This document shows, piece by piece, positions 35,940 through 47,292 of a stretch of DNA of 64,000 nucleotides. Source of the stretch: Cladophialophora immunda (lineage: Eukaryota > Ascomycota > Eurotiomycetes > Chaetothyriales > Herpotrichiellaceae). Made by a program: the position numbers and the translations under genes. Numbering within the stretch: the stretch's first letter is position 1; the number at the start of each line of letters is the position of its first letter. The stretch lies in assembly GCF_000835495.1 (NCBI RefSeq), contig NW_015622541.1, positions 7,502,001 to 7,566,000 of the forward strand, in the 5' to 3' direction. The notes beneath the pieces were generated by a model that was given only the letters and a program-made list of their open reading frames with translations, was not told the DNA's origin and ran no database searches.

Positions 35940-36672
35940 TCATAGGACATCATCGGTTACGCTTATAAGTCCATGACAGCACAGCAAATTTGTTCTGGAG
36001 TGGAACGTGGAGGTGCAAGCCTTCCATCAATTCTGTCCTACAGACTTCAATACCTCCGGGGGGGCGAGCCATTCAACCGCTCATAGAGCATGATTTCGTG
36101 CTAGGAAGACTCCCCAAAGAAATCATGATGTGAATTCAACCATCTTTTACGTACACATGGATCCAGAAGAAGGCGTTGGGCAACCAATGCTGTCAGAGAT
36201 TAGATAGGCATCTCTGACTTTACCACTCTATGCCCATTGTGTAGCATCTAGTCTCGCAGAGTCGATAGCCACGTCAAGTTCGAGGAGAACGATCACGAAG
36301 AACCGAAGACGGATCCAGCCTAGCAGGTTCCCAATCCCGAGCATTTCCGATTCCGTACCCCTCGAAATCCGAACTTCTTAACCGTGCGAGGCATAGCCTC
36401 GTTGTGCCAGAAGAAGCCGATATGAACACAACCTGATCCCAGATTTTGGTCACGGCTTTGACCCCGGGCCGACTTGGGCACGTTGCCTATTACCTACTAT
36501 TCTCAATCTCTGGAGCCAGTTGGAGCTACGCTGAAAATGTCGGCCGTCGGCTGAACCTGGACAAAAAATTTATATTCTGCCGCTCAGAATCGACCCTCGG
36601 TGCTCGCTCGCTCGTTGACATCGCACGCTATCTACGAAAGAAAGTTGACGAGACTCCAGTCGAACGGAACCG
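35940..36672. other. Intergenic, upstream of acyl-CoA dehydrogenase
   Basis: About 730 bp, with a run of eight G at 36059-36066 and scattered CCG/CGG triplets near 36303-36315. It is probably the dehydrogenase promoter. The ORF at 36446 overlapping the gene start reads in another frame and is discounted. Confidence 0.4.
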
Positions 36673-38250
36673 ATGGCAGAGATCTTTGGCTCACCTTTCC
36701 CTTATGCTGACCCGCTATGGTACTCTCGTGGCGTGTCTCCGTATTACAATGAGAGCCATAGACAGCTAAGAAAGGACGTCCGTCAATACGTGGACAATTG
36801 TCTTGCTCCACATTGCGAGCAGTGGGAGAAACAAGGCTACGTTCCCGCGGAGGTCTGTTGGAAACTCCTCTGTGCTCTCATGGCTCTGTCAAAAGCCGCT
36901 CGAGTTATCATAGACTCACAATTTACTTGTAGGTAATCAGAAAGCATTCAGAACTGGGCTATACGGCCGTGTCCGTCTTCCCTCTAGACAGAGAATATGC
37001 TCAAGGCATCCGGCTGCCGGGAGATATACCGTTGGACAAATGGGACGCCTTCCACGACTTAATCTGCATCGACGAGATTGTTCGGTGCGGCTGTCTCGGG
37101 GTTGTTTGGGGCTTGACTGGCGGGAATATTTATGGCGCACCACCTCTCGTCAACTATGGGACGGTGCGACAAAAGCACCAGTTCCTACCAGGCATCTTGA
37201 AGGGAAATATACGCTTCGCCCTCGCGATCACCGAGCCCGACGGTATGTCGAATGCTTCGTTTGTCAAGTGTCCTATATTTCTTGTCGTGTCAAACTAACT
37301 CAACATTGTATCTTAGCTGGGTCGGATGTCGCAGGCATTCAAACAACTGCGATCAGGAAGGGCAACGTGTATGTCGTGAATGGTGCAAAAAAGTGGATCA
37401 CCAATGGGTTGTGGGCAGACTACTGCACAACAGCTGTGCGAACCGGTGGCCCTGGCGCCGCCGGTATCTCTGTACTGATAGTTCCCATGAAGAGCAAGGG
37501 CGTCACATGTCGTCGCATGGAAAACTCTGGCGTGTCGGCGAGTGGTAAGTTCCTGACTACGCCGAGCAAGGTGATTGATGCTCGAGGACTAACTGAGCAC
37601 CGAGCACGGCAGGATCGACATACATTGAATTTGATGATGTGGAAGTGCCCGCGGAGAATCTGCTCGGCTCAGAAAACCAAGGGTTTTCGATGATCATGTC
37701 CAGTATACGGCCATATCCCTTGAGGCTTTTCATTTGCCATGATACTAAGCCATAATTAGATTTCAATCACGAGCGCCTCTGGCTTGCCTGTGCGAGTCTT
37801 CGCTTGGCCAGAGTCTGCGCAGAAGATGCTTTCAGACATGCTGTCGTTCGAGAAACGTTTGGCCACAAACTAATCGAGAGCCCAGTCATACGCTGGAAAT
37901 TCTCGTCTTTCGGCAGACTCATCAACTCTGCACACGCTCACATGGAGGAGCTCACATACATGCTGAATACTATGGACAAATCAGAGGTCCACGCAGCACG
38001 CTTGGGTGGTCAACTTGCGAATCTCAAAGTGCTGGCCGGCCGTATTTTAGAGCATGTGAACCGGGAAGCCCAACAAGTGCTCGGAGGGGCGGGGTACAAC
38101 AAAACCGGTAAAGGAGCACGGATCGAACAGATCAGTCGAGATCTGAGGCCGCTGGTTGTTGGAGGAGGAAGTGACGAGATCTTGTCGGACTTGGCCATTC
38201 GAGAGGAAATCAAGCGAGCAGGTGTGACTGCGCACCTTAGCAGACTGTGA
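36673..38250 (+). CDS. Acyl-CoA dehydrogenase
   Basis: Five exons (36673-36852, 36933-37242, 37317-37544, 37613-37702, 37760-38250) close in frame to 432 residues. The first donor is the less usual GTCTGT, but the join PAEVIRKHSELGYTAVSVF is typical of the family. Visible FAD/substrate segments: FALAITEPDAGSDVAG, VNGAKKWITNG, FDDVEVPAENLLGSENQGF, ACASLRLARVCAEDAFRHAVVRETFGHKL and a C-terminal QQVLGGAGYNKTGKGARIEQISRDLRPLVVGGGSDEI split across the domain. It would introduce the 2,3-double bond in an acyl-CoA before carboxylation, the role of AtuD or isovaleryl-CoA dehydrogenase. The C-terminus is SRL, a canonical PTS1, so the enzyme is probably peroxisomal. Substrate inferred from neighbours only. 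Confidence 0.9.
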
Positions 38251-38663
38251 GGCCGAACCAGCTAAAAAATTTGAGGTTTATAGGCGTCCTATCACACATT
38301 ATCTGAGTTAAAAAGATGCCATAACCTTGTGCTATCTCCACGTCTACTTCTGACCATTGTCAGGAAGGACTTGTCTAATCTTTGCTTATGTGTATTGAGC
38401 GCTGCTGTGACCATTTGGCTGCAACAGAATCTACTGCTGGCTAAGTTTGGTAGGCCGAAATTCTGCCCAAGTACAGTGAAGCGAACTTGCGGTCGAACTT
38501 GCGGCCCGGAAACATTCCCACTTCCTCTGTCTCTTCCCATTCCTGGCCGCAGAAGAGGTCATGTTTGTGACAGAATAGATGCCCGTGCTGGTGGCAAGAT
38601 ATAGACGGGATCACATTCTGCCCGGACGTGTTGACACATTCAGACACGACTTCGAGAGCCTCG
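38251..38663. other. Convergent 3' flanks
   Basis: About 410 bp between the acyl-CoA dehydrogenase (plus) and the GT25 gene (minus), presumably both terminators. No coding sequence recognised. Confidence 0.4.
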
Positions 38664-40058
38664 CTAATAGTTCTTTGGGGTCTTGAATTGCTCTTTCGAC
38701 AAGTACACCCCATGTCCGCGTGGAAAGACATATGTATCGGGGTTGATCGACTCCCTCAACGTCCGATCCGGCCAGCGGCTCTGGTATAACCTGCTGTTGT
38801 CGATGAACGTTCCCAGGTTCGTCTTGGCGGGGAACACGATGTTGTTGCTCGTCCCCTGCTCGCGAAACTCGGAGTGGAACGGGCGGCGGTCCGAGTCCTT
38901 GGCCGTGTCCCCTGCCGCCAGGTAGTTGTCGACGAACTGGGGGAACGGAGCGAAACACCGCGCGCCGGACACGCCATCGCTGCAGAACTCGCTCACGGCC
39001 ACGTCGGCGGTCCTGGCTTTGGGCAGGACCGAGTAATTGTAGAGGAATCGGCGTGCTCCACGCTGGCTGACTGCGTAGGCGTAGAGGCAGCGGATGTTGT
39101 ACGGCTCGGTCACCACCCGCGTGAAGGTTCCCCGGAGCGGTTCCGCAGAGTCGTCCAGGTAGCGGTTGCCTTCCTTGCGAGTCTCGGTTCGAAGTGGCTC
39201 TGGCACCACCGTTGGATCGTCGTGTGTGATCCAGTAACTATGGTCACCAGAACGGCTTTTGGCGCCGCAGTACCCGAGCCAGAGGACATCCCAGTCGTCG
39301 CCGTAGGGTGAATGCAGGGCTTCAGGTTTCTCCACCCTCTGGAGGTAATGTAGTCCCCGAGCAAAGTCCACCAGCTGTGATTTGATGTTGATGTCCCACT
39401 CTGCGTCGTCCTCAAAAATCAGGGCACTGGACAGCTTATCTGATATAATCCTTCATGACAGCATTAGTGGAAGAAACTTTAGTAACGGGGGTTTTCACGA
39501 TGGGGAATGTTCGCTCTCTACCTTTGGAATGCGTTCAGGTGGCCTCGATAACAACCGAGTGTAGAGTTCGACTCGCGCATGTTCCATCCCTATGGACCAA
39601 AGATCAGCACCAAAGTAAAAGTGATGCCTGTCTGAGTCACTTACAGCTGGAATTGCTTTGATGGGGATATCCTCCCCTTTCACGCCCTCGACCCAAGAAA
39701 TAGACAGATCACACTGTGATGCAGCGAGAGCCCATACATCGCGCTTGTCGGACCGCTCTGGTAACGAGATGACGAGAATCTTTTCGAACTAAGCAAAGTA
39801 CATCAGCTTTTATGTCGCGGTGGGAAATGGAGACAAAGCATAGCGCACCCCTAGAGTTGAGTTTCTCACGTCGTCAAGGACGCCTTGGCCCATGTACCCA
39901 ATCTTCAGAAGATTGCTGGGAACCGCCGAGTGCCGTGAAAGGATGATGATGGAGAGAAGCAGAACTAGCGAGCCGGCGAGCCACACAACAAGCCGTGAAC
40001 ACATCTTCTGGCGCATGGTGTGACGGTTTGATAGTTCCGCTCCAGGATAAAATGCCAT
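38664..40058 (-). CDS. Glycosyltransferase family 25-like protein, type II membrane
   Basis: Four exons (40058-39849, 39788-39645, 39589-39522, 39450-38664) close in frame to 402 residues. The N-terminus has a signal anchor (RLVVWLAGSLVLLLSIIILSR, about residues 22-42), so a Golgi lumenal enzyme is likely. The GT25 core is visible after splicing: FEKILVISLPERSDKRDVWALAA, TLGCYRGHLNAFQ and ALIFEDDAEWDIN, where the acidic EDD segment is the expected metal/nucleotide-sugar site. GT25 enzymes include LPS galactosyltransferases and related fungal proteins; donor and acceptor are unknown. It is divergent from a GT8-like gene. It has no evident tie to the catabolic genes on either side and may be a bystander. 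Confidence 0.85.
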
Positions 40059-40882
40059 CGTGGAGGTGATGGCTATCCGGTATGGCTGATGGGACGGTTG
40101 GAGGAAGCAAAGAATGCCTTTGGATCCATATCCAATGGAGGAACGAGGAGAGGAAGCGAGCCTGTCGAAGGTCAAAATAGCAACCCTCGGGGTTCGAGAT
40201 TCCCTTCACACCAGATCCTTTGGCGACCGCTCTCTCGGGTTGCCAAACGCATCTGCTATTTCGTTGAACAAACCGATTAAGGGGAAATCAGAAGTACTTT
40301 CAAGCCCAAGGCAAGGAGTAAGCAAAAGGCAGAAAGATCGCCAGGGCATGCATGGCGCAGGAGATACCTTATTCGCTCGCTAGGTATGAATGGCCATCTC
40401 GAAGGGGCAAAGCGCCGCCCGATCGGGTCTAACCTCAAGTCTACTTGTTATTACCGTGCTGTATTGTAACGTATTAGCGACAAGCGATGAATATAAAGTT
40501 GCGGAAATGTCTCTCCTTATCAGGGATTGGCTCCATTTCGTCCTGGCGCCCCGCTGTGACGACTTCGGCTGCTTCGGTCCGAAAAGACTATTCTTGTTCT
40601 GGGCTGTGACTTGGGCTTGACCTCCCCCGAGCAGTGCATCCTTATCTATGCGTAGGGCCCTCGATGCAGGGGCTGATTGTGATGCCACAGCCTCCTCTAC
40701 CTCGGTCATGCAACGCGTCTCCTTTCCAATGGGGGCTGCGCTTTTGCCTATTCTCCGAAGAGATGTCGCGTCACTGTTCCCGAGAATAACCCATGCCGCT
40801 GGCTTGTCTCCCCTTATACCACACTGTCTATTGCAATATCCTTCAATCATCGAGAGGTGCCAGGAAGTCGATTGACACGGCC
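40059..40882. promoter_or_regulatory. Divergent promoter region of GT25 and GT8 genes
   Basis: About 820 bp between divergent starts. The frames inside lie on both strands and lack protein character. Both promoters are expected here. Confidence 0.45.
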
Positions 40883-41938
40883 ATGGGCTCATGTCGGTTC
40901 ACGGCGTGGTCGCGAGGGGTCGTGATATCGGGCGCCCTGCTACTCAGCGTCTTCATCCTGTTCTTTGGCTCGACGTCATCCCGGCCGTACAGCGAAGTCC
41001 TCAGGGGCTCTTTAGTCTCGTCACCTTCCGCAATATCGACTCGAGGACCTGTGGTTCCTGGAGGCACTTTGCAACACCCAGAATCCAAGTACGCATACGT
41101 CGTGTACCTGGCACCCACCGAAAAGGAGGATGCCGGCGAGGAAGACACCGAAGACAACGTCTATCTCACATCCGTACGTCTCCTCGTATACCAACTTCTC
41201 CATGATCCCGAGACACGAACCAACAACTCAATTCCCGTCGTCGTCCTGGTATCACCGCAAGTCTCACAGTCGCAACGGCGCCGCATAGAGCGCGAGGGGG
41301 CCTGGGTCGCCGAATTCCCCTCTATCGAGCTGGAGACCGTCAAGCCGGACCGGCCGCGCTGGAAACATGTCATGGATAAAATGAACGTGTTCCGCCTCAC
41401 GCAGTTCGAAAAGGTCCTGCTGCTGGACCTTGACATTGTCCTCTTCAAACCCCTCGACGCTATCTTCGAGGAGCCCGAGACCGACATCCAGACAAACCTC
41501 GGCATGGAGGACCAGACGAAAGCCGACGAAGGGCCCCAGCCCCGGCGGTATCTCCTGGCCGCCGACTCGTCTCCGATCGGCAGCGACAAGCACCCGTGGC
41601 CGGCGCCGCGCTCCAAGGCCCTCAACGCGGGGTTCATGGTGCTTCATCCGTCCGAGGAGATGCTGGCGCACTATCTCAAAATCGGGGCAATTGAGGGCCG
41701 GACCCCGATGCTGGCACCCGAGAATAATCTGCTCGAATACGTCCACCGGCCCGGCGGCAACATGCCTTACTCCCAACTCAGACATTACTGGGTCATGAAT
41801 CACCCGGTTTTCGAAGACTATCAACACGGCATCGCGGCGGTCCATGAGAAATGGTGGCGCAATAGTATGACCGACCACAAGTTGAAGGAGATGTTGCTGA
41901 AGCCACGGTGGAAGATGGAAGGCTATTGGAGTCGGTGA
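40883..41938 (+). CDS. Glycosyltransferase family 8-like (glycogenin-like), type II membrane
   Basis: A single exon of 351 residues from the ATG opening MGSCRFTAWSRG. A signal anchor (VVISGALLLSVFILFFG, about 12-28) implies a secretory-pathway location. The GT8 signature is clear: YAYVVYLA at the start of the fold, VFRLTQFEKVLLLDLDIVLFKPLD with the DxD motif, ALNAGFMVLHPSEEM and a conserved WWRN near the end. Retaining transferase; sugar and acceptor unknown. It is GC-rich compared with neighbouring intergenic DNA. The divergent GT25 gene suggests the pair builds one glycan (inference). Confidence 0.88.
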   Translation: MGSCRFTAWSRGVVISGALLLSVFILFFGSTSSRPYSEVLRGSLVSSPSAISTRGPVVPGGTLQHPESKYAYVVYLAPTEKEDAGEEDTEDNVYLTSVRLLVYQLLHDPETRTNNSIPVVVLVSPQVSQSQRRRIEREGAWVAEFPSIELETVKPDRPRWKHVMDKMNVFRLTQFEKVLLLDLDIVLFKPLDAIFEEPETDIQTNLGMEDQTKADEGPQPRRYLLAADSSPIGSDKHPWPAPRSKALNAGFMVLHPSEEMLAHYLKIGAIEGRTPMLAPENNLLEYVHRPGGNMPYSQLRHYWVMNHPVFEDYQHGIAAVHEKWWRNSMTDHKLKEMLLKPRWKMEGYWSR

Positions 41939-43530
41939 CACGGATCTCGCACTAGGATGAATGCCTCGCTAGATAGTACGTTGGAGACACGAAATGAAGT
42001 CATAGGGAGAGTAGACATGAGGGGGAGAACGAGATTCAATAGACTCCAATTTTTATTTTCACAATATATAGTGAGAGATTTATCTCGCAGAGGAAGCGCC
42101 CCGAAATTGATCTTCTTCAAATAACCACCCGCAGGATGCCGACGTTCAGCGTCGAACGGTGCTTCCTGGACCTTAGTATCCGACCACGACGACAGAACCG
42201 ATGCCTGGCCGTCGACCAAGCGCGGGATATTCATCATGGTGCTAAAGGGGATGTGGAAGATGGATTCCTCGTGCCAGTCGCTCTTTGCATTCAAGTTGAT
42301 ATCCGAGTCCTCAGGGCTGCTAGCTCCTTGACGACGGTTTCTCGGCCATCAATAAAGATGGATCAAAGGCACTAGCCCCTCACAGAAAGATAGGGACAAT
42401 GATTGGGCGAAATGGGAGTCGGCAAACATGCCATCCAACAGATTCAGAGAAAGGGGACCTAAATGCTCCTCCTCCTCCCCTGGAGATCGACAAGCATGTG
42501 AGTTGCCAGCCCAGGGGGGACGACTCCGTTTCGAGAGCGGCGTGGTGACCCCAACTGTCTTATCAAATATTATCTCTAGACATCGGCAAACTCGAAGCAC
42601 AAAGGGAAGCAATTTCCCGAGGATGGTCTAGGCCTAGCACGGAGAATTAAGGGAGGGAATGGTGCAAGCAAAAGCTCCAATCTTCCAGGGATAGGAATGC
42701 GGCTCCAGAGCGTAGGCTTGTTTGGTCATTTCAACGATAGAGTAAGGCTTGTTTGCGACTAGCGGTATGGTCACAAACACTGCGGTAAAGCAATAAATAC
42801 AGGGGCGCTGCCCAAGGCCAGTGCTCTCTAGTTGGTGAGACACGGGTGGTCGCAAGCCCGAGCATAGGACGGCATCACCCTCGTCCAAAAGAGGGGTGTG
42901 AGCCAGGTGTCGAATAACCTCGTCTTGGCAGATCTGTTCTCCTGCCCGCAGTGATATTTCTTCCCCGCTGGAGTGATTTGCTAGTTTTCTTTTCTTCTCA
43001 TCCCGTTACATTTACTCCTAGTGCTTTATATTGTGCATCCACACTATACTGGAGTCTGCGTTATGTTATCACATCGCTTCGGCACAGTCGGCCTCGAATG
43101 CGTAGAATCCTTGACAGCCTCCAATGTGCCGGAATGGGCAAGTGTAAGCTTGAGCTTCCGGCATTCGAGCATTATACCTACTGGTGAGCGACTCGGCATT
43201 CCTGCTCTCACAGCCTTCTCGTTCACCAGATCCAGGAAATGTCCGTGGCGATACATCCCAAGTGCTTTATTAGTGGGTACCACATTCTTCAAGTTGGCCG
43301 TGTTTCGGAATTGGGAGTTGTCGGACATAGCTCCTGAGTGCTAGGGATGAGCGGCAGCATATTCAACGGGCGGTGAGTTCATTCTCTTTTTCCGAGATTC
43401 CAAATCATGACACACGTGCTTGGGCTGGTTACTTCGGCTGAGCAATTTGAGGCCGACGATTCGGTCAATAAATTCTGTGGCCTCCATTCACCCCTGTTCG
43501 CAGCCGTGGAAAGACAGCTTTGTTCCGGCC
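41939..43530. other. Long gap without a recognised gene
   Basis: About 1.6 kb. Frames up to about 120 codons (for example 41923-42294 minus and 43021-43344 plus) occur on both strands but none resembles a protein family or splices into one that I could find. The right end should contain the promoter of ligase 2. Confidence 0.45.
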
Positions 43531-45234
43531 ATGCCTATTTTCACATCTTCACTACCTCCAATTGAGGTACCATGGCATCTGCCAATATGGACATGGCTGT
43601 TTGACTCTGAGTACAGTCCATTGCGAAGGTACAAGCTCGAGGAGCTCGGAGGTTATACGAACGCTATCACGAAAGAGCATCTTGATTACAATGATCTGAG
43701 ATTACACACCACCCACCTCTCCACAGCTCTTGTGAGGAGATATGGCCTCCAGCACGGCCAAACAGTTAGCATATTCTCCCCCAACACCGTTTGGTACCCC
43801 TGCGTCATGTTTGGTACTCTACGTGCTGGCGGTATTGTTTCTGGAGCCTCCCCAGCATATACTATCGAAGAGCTAGCATTTGCACTCAAAACAGCTGAAG
43901 CCAGATTTCTCTTTACCGCGCCGAGCAACCTACCAATCGCAGTGGCCGCGGCTAGGAGTGTGGGAATACGACATGACCATATCTTCCTCATCTACGGAGA
44001 GGTGGAGAATTTCACCACGTTGACTGAGTTGCTGGAAATCGGCAGGTCGTATAACACTTGGGGACAAGTCGAGCAGTTCAGAGTGCCTGCGAACAAGCAA
44101 AATAAGGATATCTGCGCCTTTCTGTCTTTTTCGAGCGGAACCACAGGCCTTCCTAAAGCTGTCATGGTGGCCCATTCGAATATAATCGCCCAGTGCCTAC
44201 AAGTGAGCCAGATGACCCCGGGCTCTCTACGCCGAATTCTGGCGGTCCTACCCCTTTTCCACATAACGGGCCTTGTCCACCACCTGCATTTACCTGTTCT
44301 ACTCAATGCCACCGTATATCTACTACCGAGCTTCACCATGGAGTCGACACTGCAGAGTATACAAGATTATCAGCTCGAGGAGGTGCTCCTAGTGCCACCG
44401 ATATTAATCCGCATGGTGCGCAATTCGCCGCTACTTGAAAGGTACAACCTCAGTTCGTTGAGGCGACTTATGTCCGGTGCCGCGCCTTTGTCTGCAGAAA
44501 TTCTTACATTACTCCAACAATGTTTCCCCAACACAGGCTTCAAGCAGGGCTATGGGATGACGGAGTCCTGCTCATGTATCACTCTCCATCCGCCCGATAA
44601 ATATGATTATAAATATGCAACTCAAGTGGGAACGATCGTCCCATCGACAGAGGTCAAATTCGTTGACCCACAAACCCGCAAAGAGTGCGGAGTAAATCAG
44701 CCTGGGGAGATATGGGCCCGCGGACCTCAAGTTGTCATGGGATACCTGAACAACAAAAAGGCTACCGAAGAAACTTTCGACGCTGAAGGGTTCCTCCACA
44801 CAGGCGATATCGGAAGCATTGACGAAGAAGGGATGGTTTCAATTACAGACCGTCTGAAGGAGATGATCAAGGTCAATGGTATCGGGGTGGCTCCTGCCGA
44901 GCTTGAAGATCTACTCCTGGGCCACGAAGATGTAGAGGATGTGGCTGTTCTGGGTGTCAGGGACGAATATGTGGGTGAGCGTCCCAAGGCGTATGTCGTC
45001 GCCAAGCTCGCCGCGCAACAACAAGCGAATCTCGATACCTTACGAAAACGGCTCATTGAGTTCGTCCAAGAGAGGAAGGCACGCTATAAATGGATCGCTG
45101 AAATCGAGTTCATTGACGAGATCCCCAAGTCAGCATCTGGAAAGATCCTCAGACGAGTTCTCAGGGATGCAATGCCTCGGCGTGGGAGTGATGGAATTTT
45201 GAGTAAAGACAATACACGAGCGGCCAAGATGTAG
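43531..45234 (+). CDS. Acyl-CoA ligase 2 (4-coumarate-CoA-ligase-like)
   Basis: A single exon of 567 residues from the ATG before PIFTSSLPP. The frame is open further upstream but without conserved sequence. Motifs: the adenylate loop LSFSSGTTGLPKAVMVAHSN, YGMTESCSCITLHP, LHTGDIGSIDEEGMVSITDRLKEMIKVNGIGVAPAELE and the lysine motif PKSASGKILRRVLR. It activates an aryl- or alkyl-carboxylate with ATP and CoA. The C-terminus RAAKM ends in AKM, a PTS1-like tripeptide common among fungal peroxisomal 4CL-type ligases. It lacks introns, unlike ligase 1, and is clearly a different subfamily. Two ligases could serve two acid intermediates of one pathway. The divergent-to-convergent neighbour is the aldehyde dehydrogenase, whose product would be an acid. 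Confidence 0.92.
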   Translation: MPIFTSSLPPIEVPWHLPIWTWLFDSEYSPLRRYKLEELGGYTNAITKEHLDYNDLRLHTTHLSTALVRRYGLQHGQTVSIFSPNTVWYPCVMFGTLRAGGIVSGASPAYTIEELAFALKTAEARFLFTAPSNLPIAVAAARSVGIRHDHIFLIYGEVENFTTLTELLEIGRSYNTWGQVEQFRVPANKQNKDICAFLSFSSGTTGLPKAVMVAHSNIIAQCLQVSQMTPGSLRRILAVLPLFHITGLVHHLHLPVLLNATVYLLPSFTMESTLQSIQDYQLEEVLLVPPILIRMVRNSPLLERYNLSSLRRLMSGAAPLSAEILTLLQQCFPNTGFKQGYGMTESCSCITLHPPDKYDYKYATQVGTIVPSTEVKFVDPQTRKECGVNQPGEIWARGPQVVMGYLNNKKATEETFDAEGFLHTGDIGSIDEEGMVSITDRLKEMIKVNGIGVAPAELEDLLLGHEDVEDVAVLGVRDEYVGERPKAYVVAKLAAQQQANLDTLRKRLIEFVQERKARYKWIAEIEFIDEIPKSASGKILRRVLRDAMPRRGSDGILSKDNTRAAKM

Positions 45235-45550
45235 GTGGAATGAGGTTGCAATACCAGTCAGGAGAATTTGACAATGCACAATTCTTTGTATGTAAGACGA
45301 GACTACAAGAGATGAACCTGCCACCGTCTTTCTAAGCTGATAGCAAGAGTACTACTGGAGAGTTTTTGATCCCATTTCCCGTCTGGAACGACTGGTTCCC
45401 CCAGCACTCTGCCATTGGCCTTGCCGGCTGAGGACTCGCAATTCTTTTTAATGACCCCGAATCTTTTCCCTTGCTCCGTGATTCTCTCAAGTCGCTCGCG
45501 TGCTAGAAGTCGGACGTCAGCGGTATGCTCAACCACGCATAGAGTTTGAC
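45235..45550. other. Convergent 3' flanks
   Basis: About 315 bp between ligase 2 (plus) and the aldehyde dehydrogenase (minus). Presumably both terminators; no gene seen. Confidence 0.4.
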
Positions 45551-47292
45551 TTACTTGATCAGGATTGTTTTCGTCTCTGTGAACGACCGGAGAACCTGGC
45601 GCGGGTCAGCTTAATTGTCCACCTGTATCGAATCAGTCCACATACGTCCATTCCAAATTCGCGGCCCATTCCAGACTGTTTCACGCCGCCGAAGGGGACT
45701 TGAATGTTAAGCTATTTTCTTCAGTATCAGGCGGTTCGGAAATCGTTTTCTCACTCACTATACTGGCGCAGTTGACGCCCACAATCCCTGTCTCCAGCTT
45801 CGACGAGAAACGGAGTGCCCTAGAAATATCCCTCGTGAACACTCCAGACATCAGCCCGTATTCAGTGTCGTTGGCTTTTTGAATGACCTCTTCTTCTGTG
45901 TCGAATGTGCTGACTACGGAGACTGGGCCGAAGACTTCGTCGGTCAGGATCTCAGCCTTGGGCCTGGGATTCACGAACACGGTAGGCTCAATGAAACAGC
46001 CGGTCTTGCCGATCGAATTTCCCCCTACCAAGAGCTCGGCCTCTCCCGCCTTGGCCCTGTCGATCATGCCGCGGACTTTTTCAAATGCAAGCTTATCTAC
46101 CAGAGGGCCATAAGCTGTATCGGGGTCGAAAGGGTCTCCCATGTGCTTGGCCGCTTCTCTCATCTTCTCAACATATCTCTTGATAAACTCATCAGCGATT
46201 GATCTTTGGACGTAAAGACGAGAAGCTGCGATGCATATCTGGCCACTTCGAGCCATGATAGCTCGGAGGGCCCACTCGACGGCATTGTCCAAGTTGGCGT
46301 CCTCGAAAATGACGTTTGGCCCTTTTCCACCTGAACATAGTCAGCATACCTTGGTTCGTACAACACTACCAAAGAGAAGGGACTCACCGAGTTCCAAAGT
46401 CACACGCTTGAGATTACTTTGAGCGGCGGCCGCCTGGATCTTCTTACCCGTGGCAATGCTGCCAGTGAAGCTAATTTTGCGAACACGCATGTGCCTGGAA
46501 AAGAGCTCACCCGTCTTCCCCGGCCCGGTAACAACCTGAACAACACCCCTGGGGATTCCTGCCCGCTCGATGAGTGGAGCCAGGGCAAGGGATGCAAGAG
46601 GACTCTTCTCTGAAGGTTTGATAATCATCACGTTTCCTGTGACCAGGGCTGGTGCGACTTTATGAAAGAACGTTGCCACCGGAGAATTGAAGGGACAGAT
46701 CCCAACGCAGACTCTATTGTCAAAGCATCAGCAGGGTTACCTTTCTTCGGAGATATCTCCCACTCGAAAGTCAAGTACTACCCAAGGGGCTCGTTCTTCA
46801 CAATCTTCACAAAGCCGTCGTCATCAGGAAAATAATCGCCCTTGAACTTGTCGCACCAACCGGCTCGTAGCGTGTCAGTAGCCCAGTAGAGACGGATCAG
46901 GTTTCGAAAATCTACTCACACATGTACCGAAGTCCGTTGACAATATAATTCTTCTCCCGAGTCGGAATGAGAGACACCGGGTGTCCACCGGTGAGGGTGT
47001 CAAGGCGAAGCAGGTCTCCTAAGTGCTCGTCCAAGATGTCGGACAGCCTGTACAGACATCGAGCTCTCTCCGCCGATGTAAATGTACTCCATTCGCCTTT
47101 GAAGGCGGCCTCGGCATGGCGAACTGCCGCGTCGACATCTTCTTGGGCTCCGACCGGCACGTGGTCTGACACTACTGTATCGTCTTTGGGATTGCGAACG
47201 GTGAACACTTCATCGGTGCTGGGCTCGACGTACTCGCCATTGATGTAGAACTTGGTTAGCTCCGTTGGCTTGGGAATCTTGAAAGACGTCAT
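45551..47292 (-). CDS. Aldehyde dehydrogenase (NAD(P)+)
   Basis: Six exons (47292-46920, 46863-46782, 46713-46388, 46330-45759, 45711-45646, 45595-45551) close in frame to 487 residues, the usual ALDH length. Motifs: ICPFNSPVATFFHKVAPAL, NVMIIKPSEKSPL, the Rossmann segment ISFTGSIATGKKIQ, general-base glutamate in TLELGGKGPNV, the catalytic cysteine in SGQICIAASRLYV, EVFGPVSVV and the C-terminal ILNIQVPFGGVKQSGMGREFG. It oxidises an aldehyde to a carboxylate. In this neighbourhood the acid would feed ligase 1 or 2. It ends TILIK with no PTS1, so cytosol is likely. The last donor-like AAGTAAGT overlaps the stop codon. Confidence 0.92.

Noticed and set aside
26133..38250. Plain leucine-degradation cluster (methylcrotonyl-CoA carboxylase, isovaleryl-CoA dehydrogenase, HMG-CoA lyase)
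   Set aside because: Not excluded, but AtuA, the BVMO block, two ligases and PTS1-like ends are not part of the usual mitochondrial leucine set, so it was not taken as the leading reading.
43021..43344. ORF in the gap before ligase 2
   Set aside because: Overlapping frames exist on both strands, with no motif and no plausible exon continuation.
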